DNA of 64,000 nucleotides from Streptomyces hyaluromycini (GTDB lineage Bacteria; Actinomycetota; Actinomycetes; Streptomycetales; Streptomycetaceae): contig NZ_BCFL01000040.1 of the NCBI RefSeq assembly GCF_002217755.1, positions 1 to 64,000 on the forward strand. The letters are read 5' to 3'. The translations under genes and the position numbers were made by a program. The notes below the pieces were generated by a model. That model saw only the letters and a list, made by a program, of their open reading frames with translations, was not told the DNA's origin and did not search any database. Shown one piece after another: positions 40,582 to 49,125 of the stretch; within the stretch, counting starts at the first letter, position 1, and the number at the start of each line of letters is the position of its first letter.

Positions 40582-43500
40582 CTACTGCGTGACCTTCTCG
40601 ATCTTCACGCTGCCGGTGCCCGCGGCCGTGCCGAGCGTGTTGACCAGCTGGACCCGGCCGAAGAACTCACGTCCCTCGGGGGCCGCCGCGGCCGCCGTGA
40701 CCTGGCCGGTCACCGTGGCCGAGGCGCCCGTGCCGAGCTTCACCGGAGTGGACCCGTCGACCGTGACGGAGCCGAGCGCCGCGGAGAAGAAGACGTCCCG
40801 GTAGTCGTAGTCGGTGGAGCCGGACGGGACCGAGTAGCCCACGACCTCGATCGTGTAGGTCCCGGCGGCCGGCGAAGCGACGGAGACCGCCTCCTCCGAG
40901 TCGCCGTCGGCGGACTGCGCGACCTGCGTGCCGGACGCGTCGTACACGGTCAGGTCCAGGTCGGCGGAGGCGTCCGACACGTTGCCGATCGCCACGTCCA
41001 GCGAGGTCGCGCCCTCCGGCACGGTCACCGTCGTCGTCTGGGTCTCGCCCTCCTTGATGGCCGGGCGGGCCGTCTTCGAGGAGCCGAGCGGGCCGCCGAC
41101 CAGCTTGCCGTCGAGGGCGGCGAACTCGTTGGTCACCTTCCAGGAGGCGGTGACCGGCGTGCCGACCTTCGCCTCGGGCACGGTCACGGTCTCCGGGTCG
41201 AAGGCCGCGCCGAGCACGGTGACGCCCAGCTTGTACGGGTTGTCGAGCAGCGGCGAGGTGCGGCGCGCCTCGACCTCGATCTCCCAGACCCCGGCCTGCG
41301 GGTCGGCGTACGCACGCACGTCGGGCTTGCAGCCGTTGCCGTTCAGGTAGTTGTTGTAGCAGTACGGGGTGCCGGTGTTGTCGACCGGGACGCCGTACGG
41401 GTGGATGGCGATGAACCGCGTCTGGCTCTTGTCGGCGAGCCCGCTCATCGCGACCTCAAGGGACTTGGCGCCCTCGGGGACGGTCACGAAGTACGAGGTG
41501 GAGCTGTTGCGCTGCACCGAACCCGACGCCGAGTAGGTGTAGTCGACGGGGTCCGACACCACGACCGTGGTCAGGATCTGCTTGTCGACGCCCTCGGTCC
41601 GCGGGTCGTCGACCTCCAGGATCGCGGACTTGATGCCCGAACTCCTCGGCTTCGCCTGCACCTTGACCGTCACCGGCTGGTTCAGCGGCAGCTTCACCTC
41701 GTCGGACCCGAGGATCTTGAAGGTGTGCCCGGCGTTGTTCTCGAAGTGCAGCTCGTGCCGGATCGCCTGGTCGGCGCCGGAGGTACGGGTGATCGTGATG
41801 TCGTACGTCTTCTTCTGCCGGGCCTTCAGGCCGCCTTCGCGGTCGTAGAGCCCGGTGCCGTAGCCCGGGGTCTTCAGCGCGGAGTCGATCGCGGTGTCGA
41901 CGGGCGCCTTCACGGTGTAGTCGTGCGCGGTGGCGTGGTCGCGGATGGACTCCCACGCGTCGACGATGTCGATCCGGCCCGCGCCCTCCTCGTACGCCTG
42001 GACGCCCTTGATGTGATGGGCCGTCGAGGTCAGCGCGGTGCGCAGGTCGGCGGGGGAGAGGGCGATGCCCTTCTCCTTGGCGGCGCTCAGCAGCAGCGCG
42101 CTCGCGCCCGCCGCCTGCGGGGAGGCCATCGAGGTGCCCTGGAGCATGGAGTAGCCGGCCGGCAGCGAGTAGCCCGCCTCGGCGACCGGGGAGCCCGGCA
42201 GCCAGGTCTGGGTGCTGTTGATCGCGGCGCCCGGTGCGACCAGGGTCGGCGTGAAGCCGCCGTCCTCACGCGGGCCGCGCGAGGAGAAGGGGAGCAGCTG
42301 GTACTTGGTGGTCACCTGGGAGCCGTAGTTGGCGGCCCAGGTTTCCCTGGAGATGGCCGCGCCGACGGAGATCACCTTGTCGGCGAGACCGGGGTCGCCG
42401 ATGGTGTTCGCACCCGGGCCGGAGTTCCCCGCCGAGATCACCAGCTGTACGCCGTAGGTGTCGATGAGCCGCGTGTACAGCTCTGCACGGGCGTTGTTGC
42501 CGTCGTTCAGCGCCGGGAGGCCGCCGATCGACATGTTGACGATGTCGACGCCCCGGTTGGCGACCAGGTCGATCATGCCCTCGGTGAGGGCGACGTTGGT
42601 GCAGCCGCCGGTCCAGGTGCAGGCGCGGGACGAGACGATCTTCGCGCCCGGGGCCGCGCCGTTCATCTTGCCGCCGAACAGGCCGTTGGCGGCGGTGATG
42701 CCGGCGACGTGGGTGCCGTGCTCGGACTCGATGACGCCGATGTTGACGTAGTCGGCCTTCGCGCCGGACGCGTTGTAGACGACGTCCTTGCGGATCTCGA
42801 CCACGAACGGGATGCGCTCGACGACGTCCGTGGCCGGGTCGTCCGTGCCGAAGTAGCCGATCTGGTAGCCGTCCTTGTACGGCTTCATCGGCACGTCGTC
42901 GGTGAAGTCCAGGTTGTCGTTGGTGTCCACGCGCACGGTGCCGGAGGCCGGGTCGTACAGCACGCCCCAGGCGTCGGTCGTGTCACCGTCGCGGTTCAGG
43001 TCGCCCTTCATGTCGCCGCCGGTGGTGGCGGACTCGTACATGTAGTTGAACTTGTACGAACCCTCGGGTGCCTTGAACGTCTCGGTGCCCTGGCTCGCCG
43101 TGGTGATGGAGAACGCCGGGCCGGCGACCGGGGCGGTCATCCGCCGCCAGGTGCCGTCGCCGTCGTTGACCGGGTCGGTCGAGGTCACCCAGTCGACGAT
43201 CTTCCGCTCGCCGGTGGTGGTCTTCTGCAGCGCCGGGTGGCCGAGGTCCACGCCGGAGTCCAGGATGCCGATGGTGATGCCCCGGCCGTCCGCCTTCGGG
43301 TGCTCCTTGACGAAGTCGACGGCGCCCGTCTCGAAGGAGGGGTTGTAGGGGTTCGCGGCGGGGGTGTTCTTGTTCGGCCCCGAGTAAGTGGTCCCGGCGG
43401 CCTTGGAGTTGCCGTCCGTCACCGTGGGGTCGTCGAGCTGGATCTCCTGGCGCAGGTCGATCGCGTGCACCGAGGACAGCTTCGCGGCGGCGGCGATCGC

Positions 43501-43881
43501 CGAGTCCGCCCGCCCGGTGGGGACGGTGGCCCGGACGTAGCCGAGCTTGTCGTACGTACGGCCCACCAGGCCGCCCTTGACCGCGTCCAGTTCCTCGGTG
43601 ACCTGCTCGGTCTGCCCCGGCGCGGTCGCGATCATCATCGTGACGTTCTTGGCGCCGTCGGACTTGGCCTCGGCGAGCAGCGCCGCGTCGTCCGAACCGA
43701 GCTTGTCGTGGGCCGACTTGACGCCGGGGTCGGCGGTGGCGGCGGCGGGCGCCGGGGTCACGGCGGCGGCCAGGGGCACCGGCCCGGCGGCGGAGAGCGC
43801 GGCCACGACGCCGACGGCGACGGCTATCCGGCCCAGGCGTCTGTGGCCCGGTATCGGGTCGTGCTGGGGGGTGAGGGTCAT
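40582..43881 (-). CDS. Large secreted subtilisin-like serine protease (S8)
   Basis: A 1,099-residue product. I use ATG 43881, since AAGGG stands 7 nt before it; ATG 43887 abuts that motif. A signal peptide covers residues ~16-42 (A-V-A-V-G-V-V-A-A-L-S-A-A-G). A propeptide-like region follows to ~180. The catalytic triad is Asp208 (I-L-D-S-G-V-D), His388 (H-G-T-H-V-A-G) and Ser584 (G-T-S-M-A-S-P). The large Asp-to-His gap contains an inserted domain. The last ~400 residues are beta-sandwich modules (P-domain/PPC-like, e.g. G-T-Y-T-I-E-V-V-G-Y). Exported protease of the Streptomyces secretome. Confidence 0.93.
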   Translation of the reverse strand: MTLTPQHDPIPGHRRLGRIAVAVGVVAALSAAGPVPLAAAVTPAPAAATADPGVKSAHDKLGSDDAALLAEAKSDGAKNVTMMIATAPGQTEQVTEELDAVKGGLVGRTYDKLGYVRATVPTGRADSAIAAAAKLSSVHAIDLRQEIQLDDPTVTDGNSKAAGTTYSGPNKNTPAANPYNPSFETGAVDFVKEHPKADGRGITIGILDSGVDLGHPALQKTTTGERKIVDWVTSTDPVNDGDGTWRRMTAPVAGPAFSITTASQGTETFKAPEGSYKFNYMYESATTGGDMKGDLNRDGDTTDAWGVLYDPASGTVRVDTNDNLDFTDDVPMKPYKDGYQIGYFGTDDPATDVVERIPFVVEIRKDVVYNASGAKADYVNIGVIESEHGTHVAGITAANGLFGGKMNGAAPGAKIVSSRACTWTGGCTNVALTEGMIDLVANRGVDIVNMSIGGLPALNDGNNARAELYTRLIDTYGVQLVISAGNSGPGANTIGDPGLADKVISVGAAISRETWAANYGSQVTTKYQLLPFSSRGPREDGGFTPTLVAPGAAINSTQTWLPGSPVAEAGYSLPAGYSMLQGTSMASPQAAGASALLLSAAKEKGIALSPADLRTALTSTAHHIKGVQAYEEGAGRIDIVDAWESIRDHATAHDYTVKAPVDTAIDSALKTPGYGTGLYDREGGLKARQKKTYDITITRTSGADQAIRHELHFENNAGHTFKILGSDEVKLPLNQPVTVKVQAKPRSSGIKSAILEVDDPRTEGVDKQILTTVVVSDPVDYTYSASGSVQRNSSTSYFVTVPEGAKSLEVAMSGLADKSQTRFIAIHPYGVPVDNTGTPYCYNNYLNGNGCKPDVRAYADPQAGVWEIEVEARRTSPLLDNPYKLGVTVLGAAFDPETVTVPEAKVGTPVTASWKVTNEFAALDGKLVGGPLGSSKTARPAIKEGETQTTTVTVPEGATSLDVAIGNVSDASADLDLTVYDASGTQVAQSADGDSEEAVSVASPAAGTYTIEVVGYSVPSGSTDYDYRDVFFSAALGSVTVDGSTPVKLGTGASATVTGQVTAAAAAPEGREFFGRVQLVNTLGTAAGTGSVKIEKVTQ

Positions 43882-44144
43882 CTGCATCCCTTGTAGGTAA
43901 AGGAACGAGCCTGGAGCGACCGGGCATGGTCATGCCCGGCGCGTAGGCGCACAGCTTTCCCCAAGGGAACGGACTTTTGGGAACGTTGACCGAATTGATA
44001 TGAACGTATGGGGAAAACCCCCGGTCACCCCCCGGTCAGCCCCCGATCGCTCGCCGATCACTCCCCGGCCGTCCCGCCGCCGCTTCCCGGTCCCGTCGCG
44101 GAAACCCGGTGGCCACCGCGCGCTCGACGCCCTAACGTGCCGAC

Positions 44145-44609
44145 GTGCGCGAGAAGCTCAGGGTGGCGGCCTACGCCGTGTGCGTCCGTGACGGTCAGAT
44201 CCTGCTCGCCCGGTCACCGGCCGACGACGGCACACCCGAGTGGGTCCTGCCCGGCGGCGGCATGGAGCACGGCGAGGACCCCTACGACACGGTCCGCCGC
44301 GAACTCATGGAGGAGACCGGCTACCGCATCGAGGTGACCGGCCTGCTGGGCATCGACTCCTACCGGCACCACTTCGCCGCCGAGGGCCCGCTGCGCCTCC
44401 CCACCGACCACCACAGCGTGCGGATCATCTACACCGGCGAGATCGTCGGCGGCGAACTGCGCAACGAGGTCGACGGCTCCACCGACATGGCCGCCTGGCA
44501 CGACCTGGACGCGGTATCGGACCTGAGGCACATCCGGCTGATCGACGTCGCCCTGCGGCTGTGGCGGGAGAAGCCGGCGGCCGGGCGGTTTGCAGAAGAG
44601 CACTCGTAA
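44145..44609 (+). CDS. Nudix hydrolase
   Basis: A 154-residue product from GTG 44145. The Nudix box is complete: G-G-M-E-H-G-E, seven residues, then R-E-L-M-E-E-T-G-Y. This coordinates Mg2+ for cleaving a nucleoside-diphosphate-linked substrate. No Shine-Dalgarno is obvious and the upstream is short, so the mRNA may be leaderless. The substrate cannot be inferred. Confidence 0.92.
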   Translation: MREKLRVAAYAVCVRDGQILLARSPADDGTPEWVLPGGGMEHGEDPYDTVRRELMEETGYRIEVTGLLGIDSYRHHFAAEGPLRLPTDHHSVRIIYTGEIVGGELRNEVDGSTDMAAWHDLDAVSDLRHIRLIDVALRLWREKPAAGRFAEEHS

Positions 44610-44853
44610 GCGCCGGAGACCCTCCCCTACCCCGGCAGATGAACGCGGAGTAGCCGGGCCCCGGACGCCCGTGATCTGCTCCATGGCCGGTCCCCACCTC
44701 GCCTGATCCACGTACGGTGATCGGCGCTGCGCGTTGCCGCCGTGTTCACGCGCAGGTCACCCCCGGTGCCAACGATCCACAGTGAGCGGGAAGTTCGCGG
44801 AAGCGATCGCCCGTGACCACTGCCGACGCGTTCGTACTCGGGGAGATCGCGCC

Positions 44854-46647
44854 ATGTCGCGCATACGCTCTGTCGCCACCTCCGCGGCCCACAAGGGCCG
44901 CGAGGCACTGGAGATCAACCGCCGTACCGTGCTCGCCGCCGCCGGAGCCGTCTCGCTCTCCGCAGGCGTCGGACTGGCCCTGCGCCCCACCGGCAGCGAG
45001 GCCGCCCCCGCATCCCCCGCCGCGGCCGAGGAGCAGCAGCCGGTCGCCGAGGGCCGCCAGGCCGCCGCGGCCCCCCTTGCCCCCTACACCAAGGGCACCA
45101 CCCTCACCTCCGTCGCCGCGCCCCGCACCGGCTCCGGCTCCGGCTACCGGCGGCTCGGCGACGGCGCCGGCTGGTCGCGCGTGGTGCGCTCCGACCTGGC
45201 CGCCGCCAAGTCCGGCCGCGCGGGCCGCCGTACCGCCCTCGCCGCCTTCGTGCAGTTCACCGACCTGCACCTGATGGACGTCCAGCACCCGCTGCGTCTT
45301 GAGTTCCTGCGCGCCCACGACCCGCACGCCTGGCGCCCGCACGAGGCGCTCACCGTGCCCGGCGCCATCTCGCTCGTCGAGCGGGTCAACGCGCTGCGCG
45401 GCGCCCCGGTCACCGGCTCGCCGCTGCACTTCGTGATGACCACCGGCGACAACACCGACAACAACGCCCACTCCGAACTGGAGTGGTTCATGAAGGTGAT
45501 GAGCGGCGGCAGGATCACCCCCAACACCGGTGACCCCAAGCACTACGAGGGCGTCCAGAACAGCGGCCTCAAGCTGTACTGGCAGGCCTCCTCCACCGTC
45601 CGCGACGGCGACAAGGCGCTCGGCTTCCCGCACCTGGCCGGCTTCCTGGCCGCCGCGGTCCGCGAGGTGAAGAGCCCCGGCCTCAACCTGCCCTGGTACT
45701 CCACGGTCGGCAACCACGACGCCCTGCCGCTCGGCTGCTTCGGCTCGCACGCCGACCCCTACCTCGCCGCGGCCGCGATCGGCGGCAAGAAGCTGATGAC
45801 GGTGACCGACGCCGAGGCCAAGAAGCTCCAGGACTCCATCCGGAAGGCCCAGGACCCCAAGGGCAGCGGCTACCGCGACTTCCTGAAGGCCCACGCCCGG
45901 TCGATGCGCTCGGTCACCGCCGACGAGAAGCGCGCCCCCTACACGGCCGCCGACTACCTCAAGGCCCACCTGGACCCGGCCTACCAGGGCCTCGGCCCGG
46001 TCGGCCACGGCTACTCCAGCGCCAACGTGGCCGCGGGCACCCAGTACTACGCCTTCCGTATCTCCGACGACGTCATCGGCATCAGCCTCGACACGACGGA
46101 CGCGGGCGGCCACTACGACGGATCGATCGGTTCGGCCCAACTGGCCTGGCTGGAGAAGACCCTGAAGGAGAACAAGGACTCCTACGCGGTCGTCTTCAGC
46201 CACCACACCAGCCAGACGATGACCAACACCCGTCCCGACCCGGCCCACCCGAGCGACGGCCGCCACCCGGGCGCCGAGCTGGTCACCCTGCTCAACCGCC
46301 ACGCCAACGTGCTGGCCTGGGTCAACGGCCACATCCACCGCAACCTCATCACCCCGCACAAGGCCTCGAACGGCAACTCCTTCTGGGAGATCACCACCGC
46401 CTCGCACGTCGACTACCCCCAGCTGGCCAGGGTCGTCGAGCTGGCGGACAACAAGGACGGCACGATCTCCCTCTTCACCACCCTGATCGAGTCGGCCGCC
46501 CCGCACCGCACGGACTTCTCCGACCTCTCCCAGACCGGCCTCGCCGCCCTCTACCGCGAACTGGCCTTCAACGCCCCCGGTTCCAGCAAGGTCCTGGGCG
46601 GCAGCACGACGGACCGGAACACGGAGCTGGTGCTGAAGAAGGGCTGA
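44854..46647 (+). CDS. Tat-exported metallophosphoesterase (TIGR03767-like)
   Basis: A 597-residue product from ATG 44854, with GGGGAG 8-9 nt upstream. The N-terminus has a twin-arginine signal, E-I-N-R-R-T-V-L-A-A-A-G-A-V-S-L-S. The calcineurin-like phosphoesterase metal motifs are F-T-D-L-H-L-M-D, T-T-G-D-N-T-D-N-N, V-G-N-H-D, F-S-H-H-T and V-N-G-H-I-H-R-N. This matches the actinobacterial TIGR03767 family of secreted phosphoesterases. It probably hydrolyses phosphate esters outside the cell. Confidence 0.92.
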   Translation: MSRIRSVATSAAHKGREALEINRRTVLAAAGAVSLSAGVGLALRPTGSEAAPASPAAAEEQQPVAEGRQAAAAPLAPYTKGTTLTSVAAPRTGSGSGYRRLGDGAGWSRVVRSDLAAAKSGRAGRRTALAAFVQFTDLHLMDVQHPLRLEFLRAHDPHAWRPHEALTVPGAISLVERVNALRGAPVTGSPLHFVMTTGDNTDNNAHSELEWFMKVMSGGRITPNTGDPKHYEGVQNSGLKLYWQASSTVRDGDKALGFPHLAGFLAAAVREVKSPGLNLPWYSTVGNHDALPLGCFGSHADPYLAAAAIGGKKLMTVTDAEAKKLQDSIRKAQDPKGSGYRDFLKAHARSMRSVTADEKRAPYTAADYLKAHLDPAYQGLGPVGHGYSSANVAAGTQYYAFRISDDVIGISLDTTDAGGHYDGSIGSAQLAWLEKTLKENKDSYAVVFSHHTSQTMTNTRPDPAHPSDGRHPGAELVTLLNRHANVLAWVNGHIHRNLITPHKASNGNSFWEITTASHVDYPQLARVVELADNKDGTISLFTTLIESAAPHRTDFSDLSQTGLAALYRELAFNAPGSSKVLGGSTTDRNTELVLKKG

Positions 46648-46685
46648 CAATCACTCAACCGGCGTTCCGACCACAACCGAACACT

Positions 46686-46949
46686 TGCCCAGCGCTCCAC
46701 CCTTCGGGGTGGAGGTGTAGGGCATCCGTGCCCTGGCGGCCCGGAGGGTCGCAGAGTCATGGCGTGATCACCTTGTCCGACGACGTAGTTGTCGGATCTA
46801 CCGCCGGACGGGCGGGAAGTCAGGCCTGTGGAGGTCTGGTAAGACCGGTCCTCACCGGCCGGCACGGACCCGTGAAGCAGGAACCCAGGGTGGTACCGCG
46901 AGGCGGTACGGACCGGAATCTGCAGTCCTCGGGCTGGAGAGGACGTCAA
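46686..46949 (+). mobile_element. Internally deleted IS200/IS605-type element (MITE/PATE)
   Basis: The left end is a two-part hairpin: TGCCC/GGGCA outside, CTCCACCC/GGGTGGAG inside (46686-46724). The right part (about 46800-46949) parallels the 3' end of the tnpB element at 57380-57553. Shared landmarks are GGTAAGACC, GAAGCAGGAA (GAAACAGGAA there), a GTACCGC/GCGGTAC stem, TCCTCGGGCT and a final GTCAA. The coding body of tnpB is gone. The retained right side is where IS605 elements encode their omega/re-RNA. TCAA at 46946-46949 is the proposed right cleavage site. Confidence 0.7.
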
Positions 46950-47275
46950 CGGGTCGGCAGCATCACGAAGATCTTCGTGGCCACGGTCCTCCTCGATCCG
47001 GAGGAGGGCCGGCTGTCCCTCGACGACACGGTGGACAGGTGGCTGCCGGGCGTGGTGGCCGGCCACGGCAACGACGGCCGCCGCATCACCGTCCGCCAGC
47101 TGGGCCTACTCGAACACCAAAAACGTGCTCGCCGGCATGGTGATCAAGGCGGTGACGGGCCACTCGTACGCCCAGGAGATCACCGACCGGGTGATCAGGC
47201 CCCCCCACCTGACCGGCACCTCCCTGCCCGGCACCCGCACCACCCTGCCGCGCCCGAGCAGCCGCGCCTACTCGA
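46950..47275 (+). pseudogene. Gutted serine hydrolase (beta-lactamase/DD-peptidase fold)
   Basis: Directly after the IS605 remnant one frame reads V-G-S-I-T-K-I-F-V-A-T-V-L-L (the Ser-x-x-Lys active site) and L-D-D-T-V-D-R-W-L-P-G-V-V. A second frame from 47104 then reads A-Y-S-N-T-K-N-V-L-A-G-M-V-I (the Tyr-Ser-Asn motif) and H-L-T-G-T-S-L-P-G-T-R. The start and the central part between the two motifs are missing and the C-terminus is cut at about 47275. The gene is dead. Confidence 0.75.
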
Positions 47276-47626
47276 ATGGACCGGTGGACGCCCGAGGAGA
47301 TCTCGGCCCACGTGCAGTACATGAACGACTTCGCCGCCCGGCTGGAGAAGACCGGCGAGTTCGTCGACGGCCAGGCCCTCGCCCCCGAGGGGATGTGGGT
47401 CCGGTACGACGGCGAGGGGCGCCCGCCGGTCACCGACGGACCGTTCGCCGAGACCAAGGACCTCATCGCCGGCTGGATGGTGATCGACGTCGACAGCCAC
47501 GAGCGCGCCGTGGAGCTGGCCGGTGAGCTCTCGGCCGCCCCCGGGGCGGGCGGGAAGCCGATCCACGAGTGGCCGGAGGTGCGTCCGTTCCTGTCCGCGC
47601 CGCCCACCGTCCCGCAGTGCCACTGA
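47276..47626 (+). CDS. 5'-truncated DGPF (YciI-like) protein
   Basis: A 116-residue frame from ATG 47276 (M-D-R-W-T-P-E-E-I). It carries the family hallmark P-V-T-D-G-P-F-A-E-T-K and ends normally (W-P-E-V-R-P-F-L). Full-length relatives begin with a beta-strand of the M-K-Y-L/M type some 20-30 residues earlier; here that part is replaced by the serine-hydrolase scrap. Its TGA overlaps the next ATG (TGATG). DGPF genes are the standard partners of ECF42 sigma factors, matching the neighbour. Probably not functional, and no ribosome site is visible. Confidence 0.65.
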   Translation: MDRWTPEEISAHVQYMNDFAARLEKTGEFVDGQALAPEGMWVRYDGEGRPPVTDGPFAETKDLIAGWMVIDVDSHERAVELAGELSAAPGAGGKPIHEWPEVRPFLSAPPTVPQCH

Positions 47627-48839
47627 TGGACGAGGTCCTGCTCAGGAGCCTCACCCCGAGCGTGCTCACCGTCCTCGTCCGCCGCGGAGCCGACTTCGCG
47701 GCGGCCGAGGACGCCGTGCAGGAGGCACTGGTCGAGGCGGTCCGCGTCTGGCCGTGCGACCCGCCGCGGGACCCGAAGGGCCGGCTGGTCACCGTGGCCT
47801 GGCGGCGGTTCCTCGACGCGACCCGCGCCGACACCGCCCGCCGCCGGCGCGAGGACCGCGTGGACGAGGAGCCGCCGCCCGGTCCCGTCCCCGCGGCGGA
47901 CGACACCCTCCGGCTCTACTTCCTCTGCGCCCACCCCTCCCTCACCCCCTCCGCCGCGGTCGCGCTCACCCTGCGTGCCGTCGGCGGCCTCACCACCCGC
48001 CAGATCGCCCGGGCCTACCTGGTGCCCGAGGCGACCATGGCCTGGGGGCACCTCCCACGCCCTTAAGGCAGTGGGGGAGGATCAGCCGCGCCAAGCGCAC
48101 GGTCTCCGGCGTCCGCCTCGACCGGCCCGGCGACGTCGCCACCGTGCTGCGCGTCCTCTACCTGGTCTTCAACGAGGGCTACTCCGGCGATGTCGACCTC
48201 GCCGCCGAGGCCGTCCGGCTCACCCGGCAGCTCGCGGCCGCGATCGACCACCCCGAGGCGGCCGGGCTGCTCGCCCTCATGCTGCTCCACCACGCCCGGC
48301 GGGCCGCCAGGACCGCACCCGACGGCAGCCTGGTGCCCCTCGCCGAGCAGGACCGGAGCCGCTGGGACACCCGCCTGATCGCCGAGGGCGTCGCCATCCT
48401 CCAGACGGCCCTCGCCCGCGACCGCCTCGGCGAGTTCCAGGCCCAGGCTGCCGTCGCCGCCCTGCACGCGGACGCGCCCACCGCCGGGGAGACCGACTGG
48501 GTGCAGATCGTCGAGTGGTACGACGAACTCGCGCGCCTGACCGACAGCCCGGTCGTCCGGCTCAACCGCGCGGTCGCCGTCGGCGAGGCGGACGGCCCCC
48601 GCGCCGGCCTCGCCGCACTCGCCGAGCTGGACGCCGCCCTGCCCCGGCACACCGCGGTCGCCGCCTACCTGCACGAACGCGACGGCGACCGGACGACCGC
48701 GGCACGCCTGTACGCCGAGGCGGCCCGCAAGGCCCCCAACCTCGCCGAACGCGACCACCTGACCCGCCGGGCCGCACGCCTCAACGCACAGCTCGACGCA
48801 CACCTCGACGCCGACCCCGACGCCGACCGCGACAGGTGA
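47626..48839 (+). pseudogene. ECF42-like sigma factor gene, frame-shifted by a palindrome
   Basis: ATG 47626 opens an intact N-terminal part (A-A-A-E-D-A-V-Q-E-A-L-V-E-A, W-R-R-F-L-D-A-T-R-A-D) through the region-4 helix I-A-R-A-Y-L-V-P-E-A-T-M-A. There a 39-bp palindromic repeat (48042-48080) interrupts the gene. The frame ends at 48066, and the remainder continues in another frame as I-S-R-A-K-R-T-V-S-G, D-V-A-T-V-L-R-V-L-Y-L-V-F-N-E-G-Y-S and a helical TPR-like tail to 48839. The DUF6596/TPR C-terminus and the DGPF neighbour identify the ECF42 type. Region 4 is split, so no functional sigma is expected. Confidence 0.8.
48042..48080. repeat. Short palindromic repeat inserted in the sigma gene
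   Basis: CTGGGGGCACCTCCCACGCC continues as CTTAAGGCAGTGGGGGAG. It replaces the few bases expected between the Met-Ala codons and Ile-Ser-Arg of the sigma gene and breaks the frame. Related to 37772-37803 and 56842-56872. Confidence 0.7.
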
Positions 48840-49125
48840 CATCGTCGTGCGTCCGGGTACCCCGCTTGCCGTTTTTTTGCCGTCGGCCGCCCTCGACCGG
48901 ACGCCGCGAGGGATGCGGATGACCTTGTGAAAGCGCAGGTCAGAAGGGTGGCTGCGAGGGAAACGGAATGATGTTGGCGACCGGGGGTCCGGCGCTCGTC
49001 CTGTAAACGCAGCCGACTCCGACACGAGACACTCCGTTCATCCGAATGAAACGTCCGTACCGCCTCATATCGGCTAACCCGCGGATCCCGGGGATGGCTC
49101 GATCTGGTGCAAGGCAGGTGTTCGT

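Noticed and set aside
41401..43896. An 831-codon frame antisense to the subtilase
   Set aside because: Shadow of a gene with a full catalytic triad and signal peptide.
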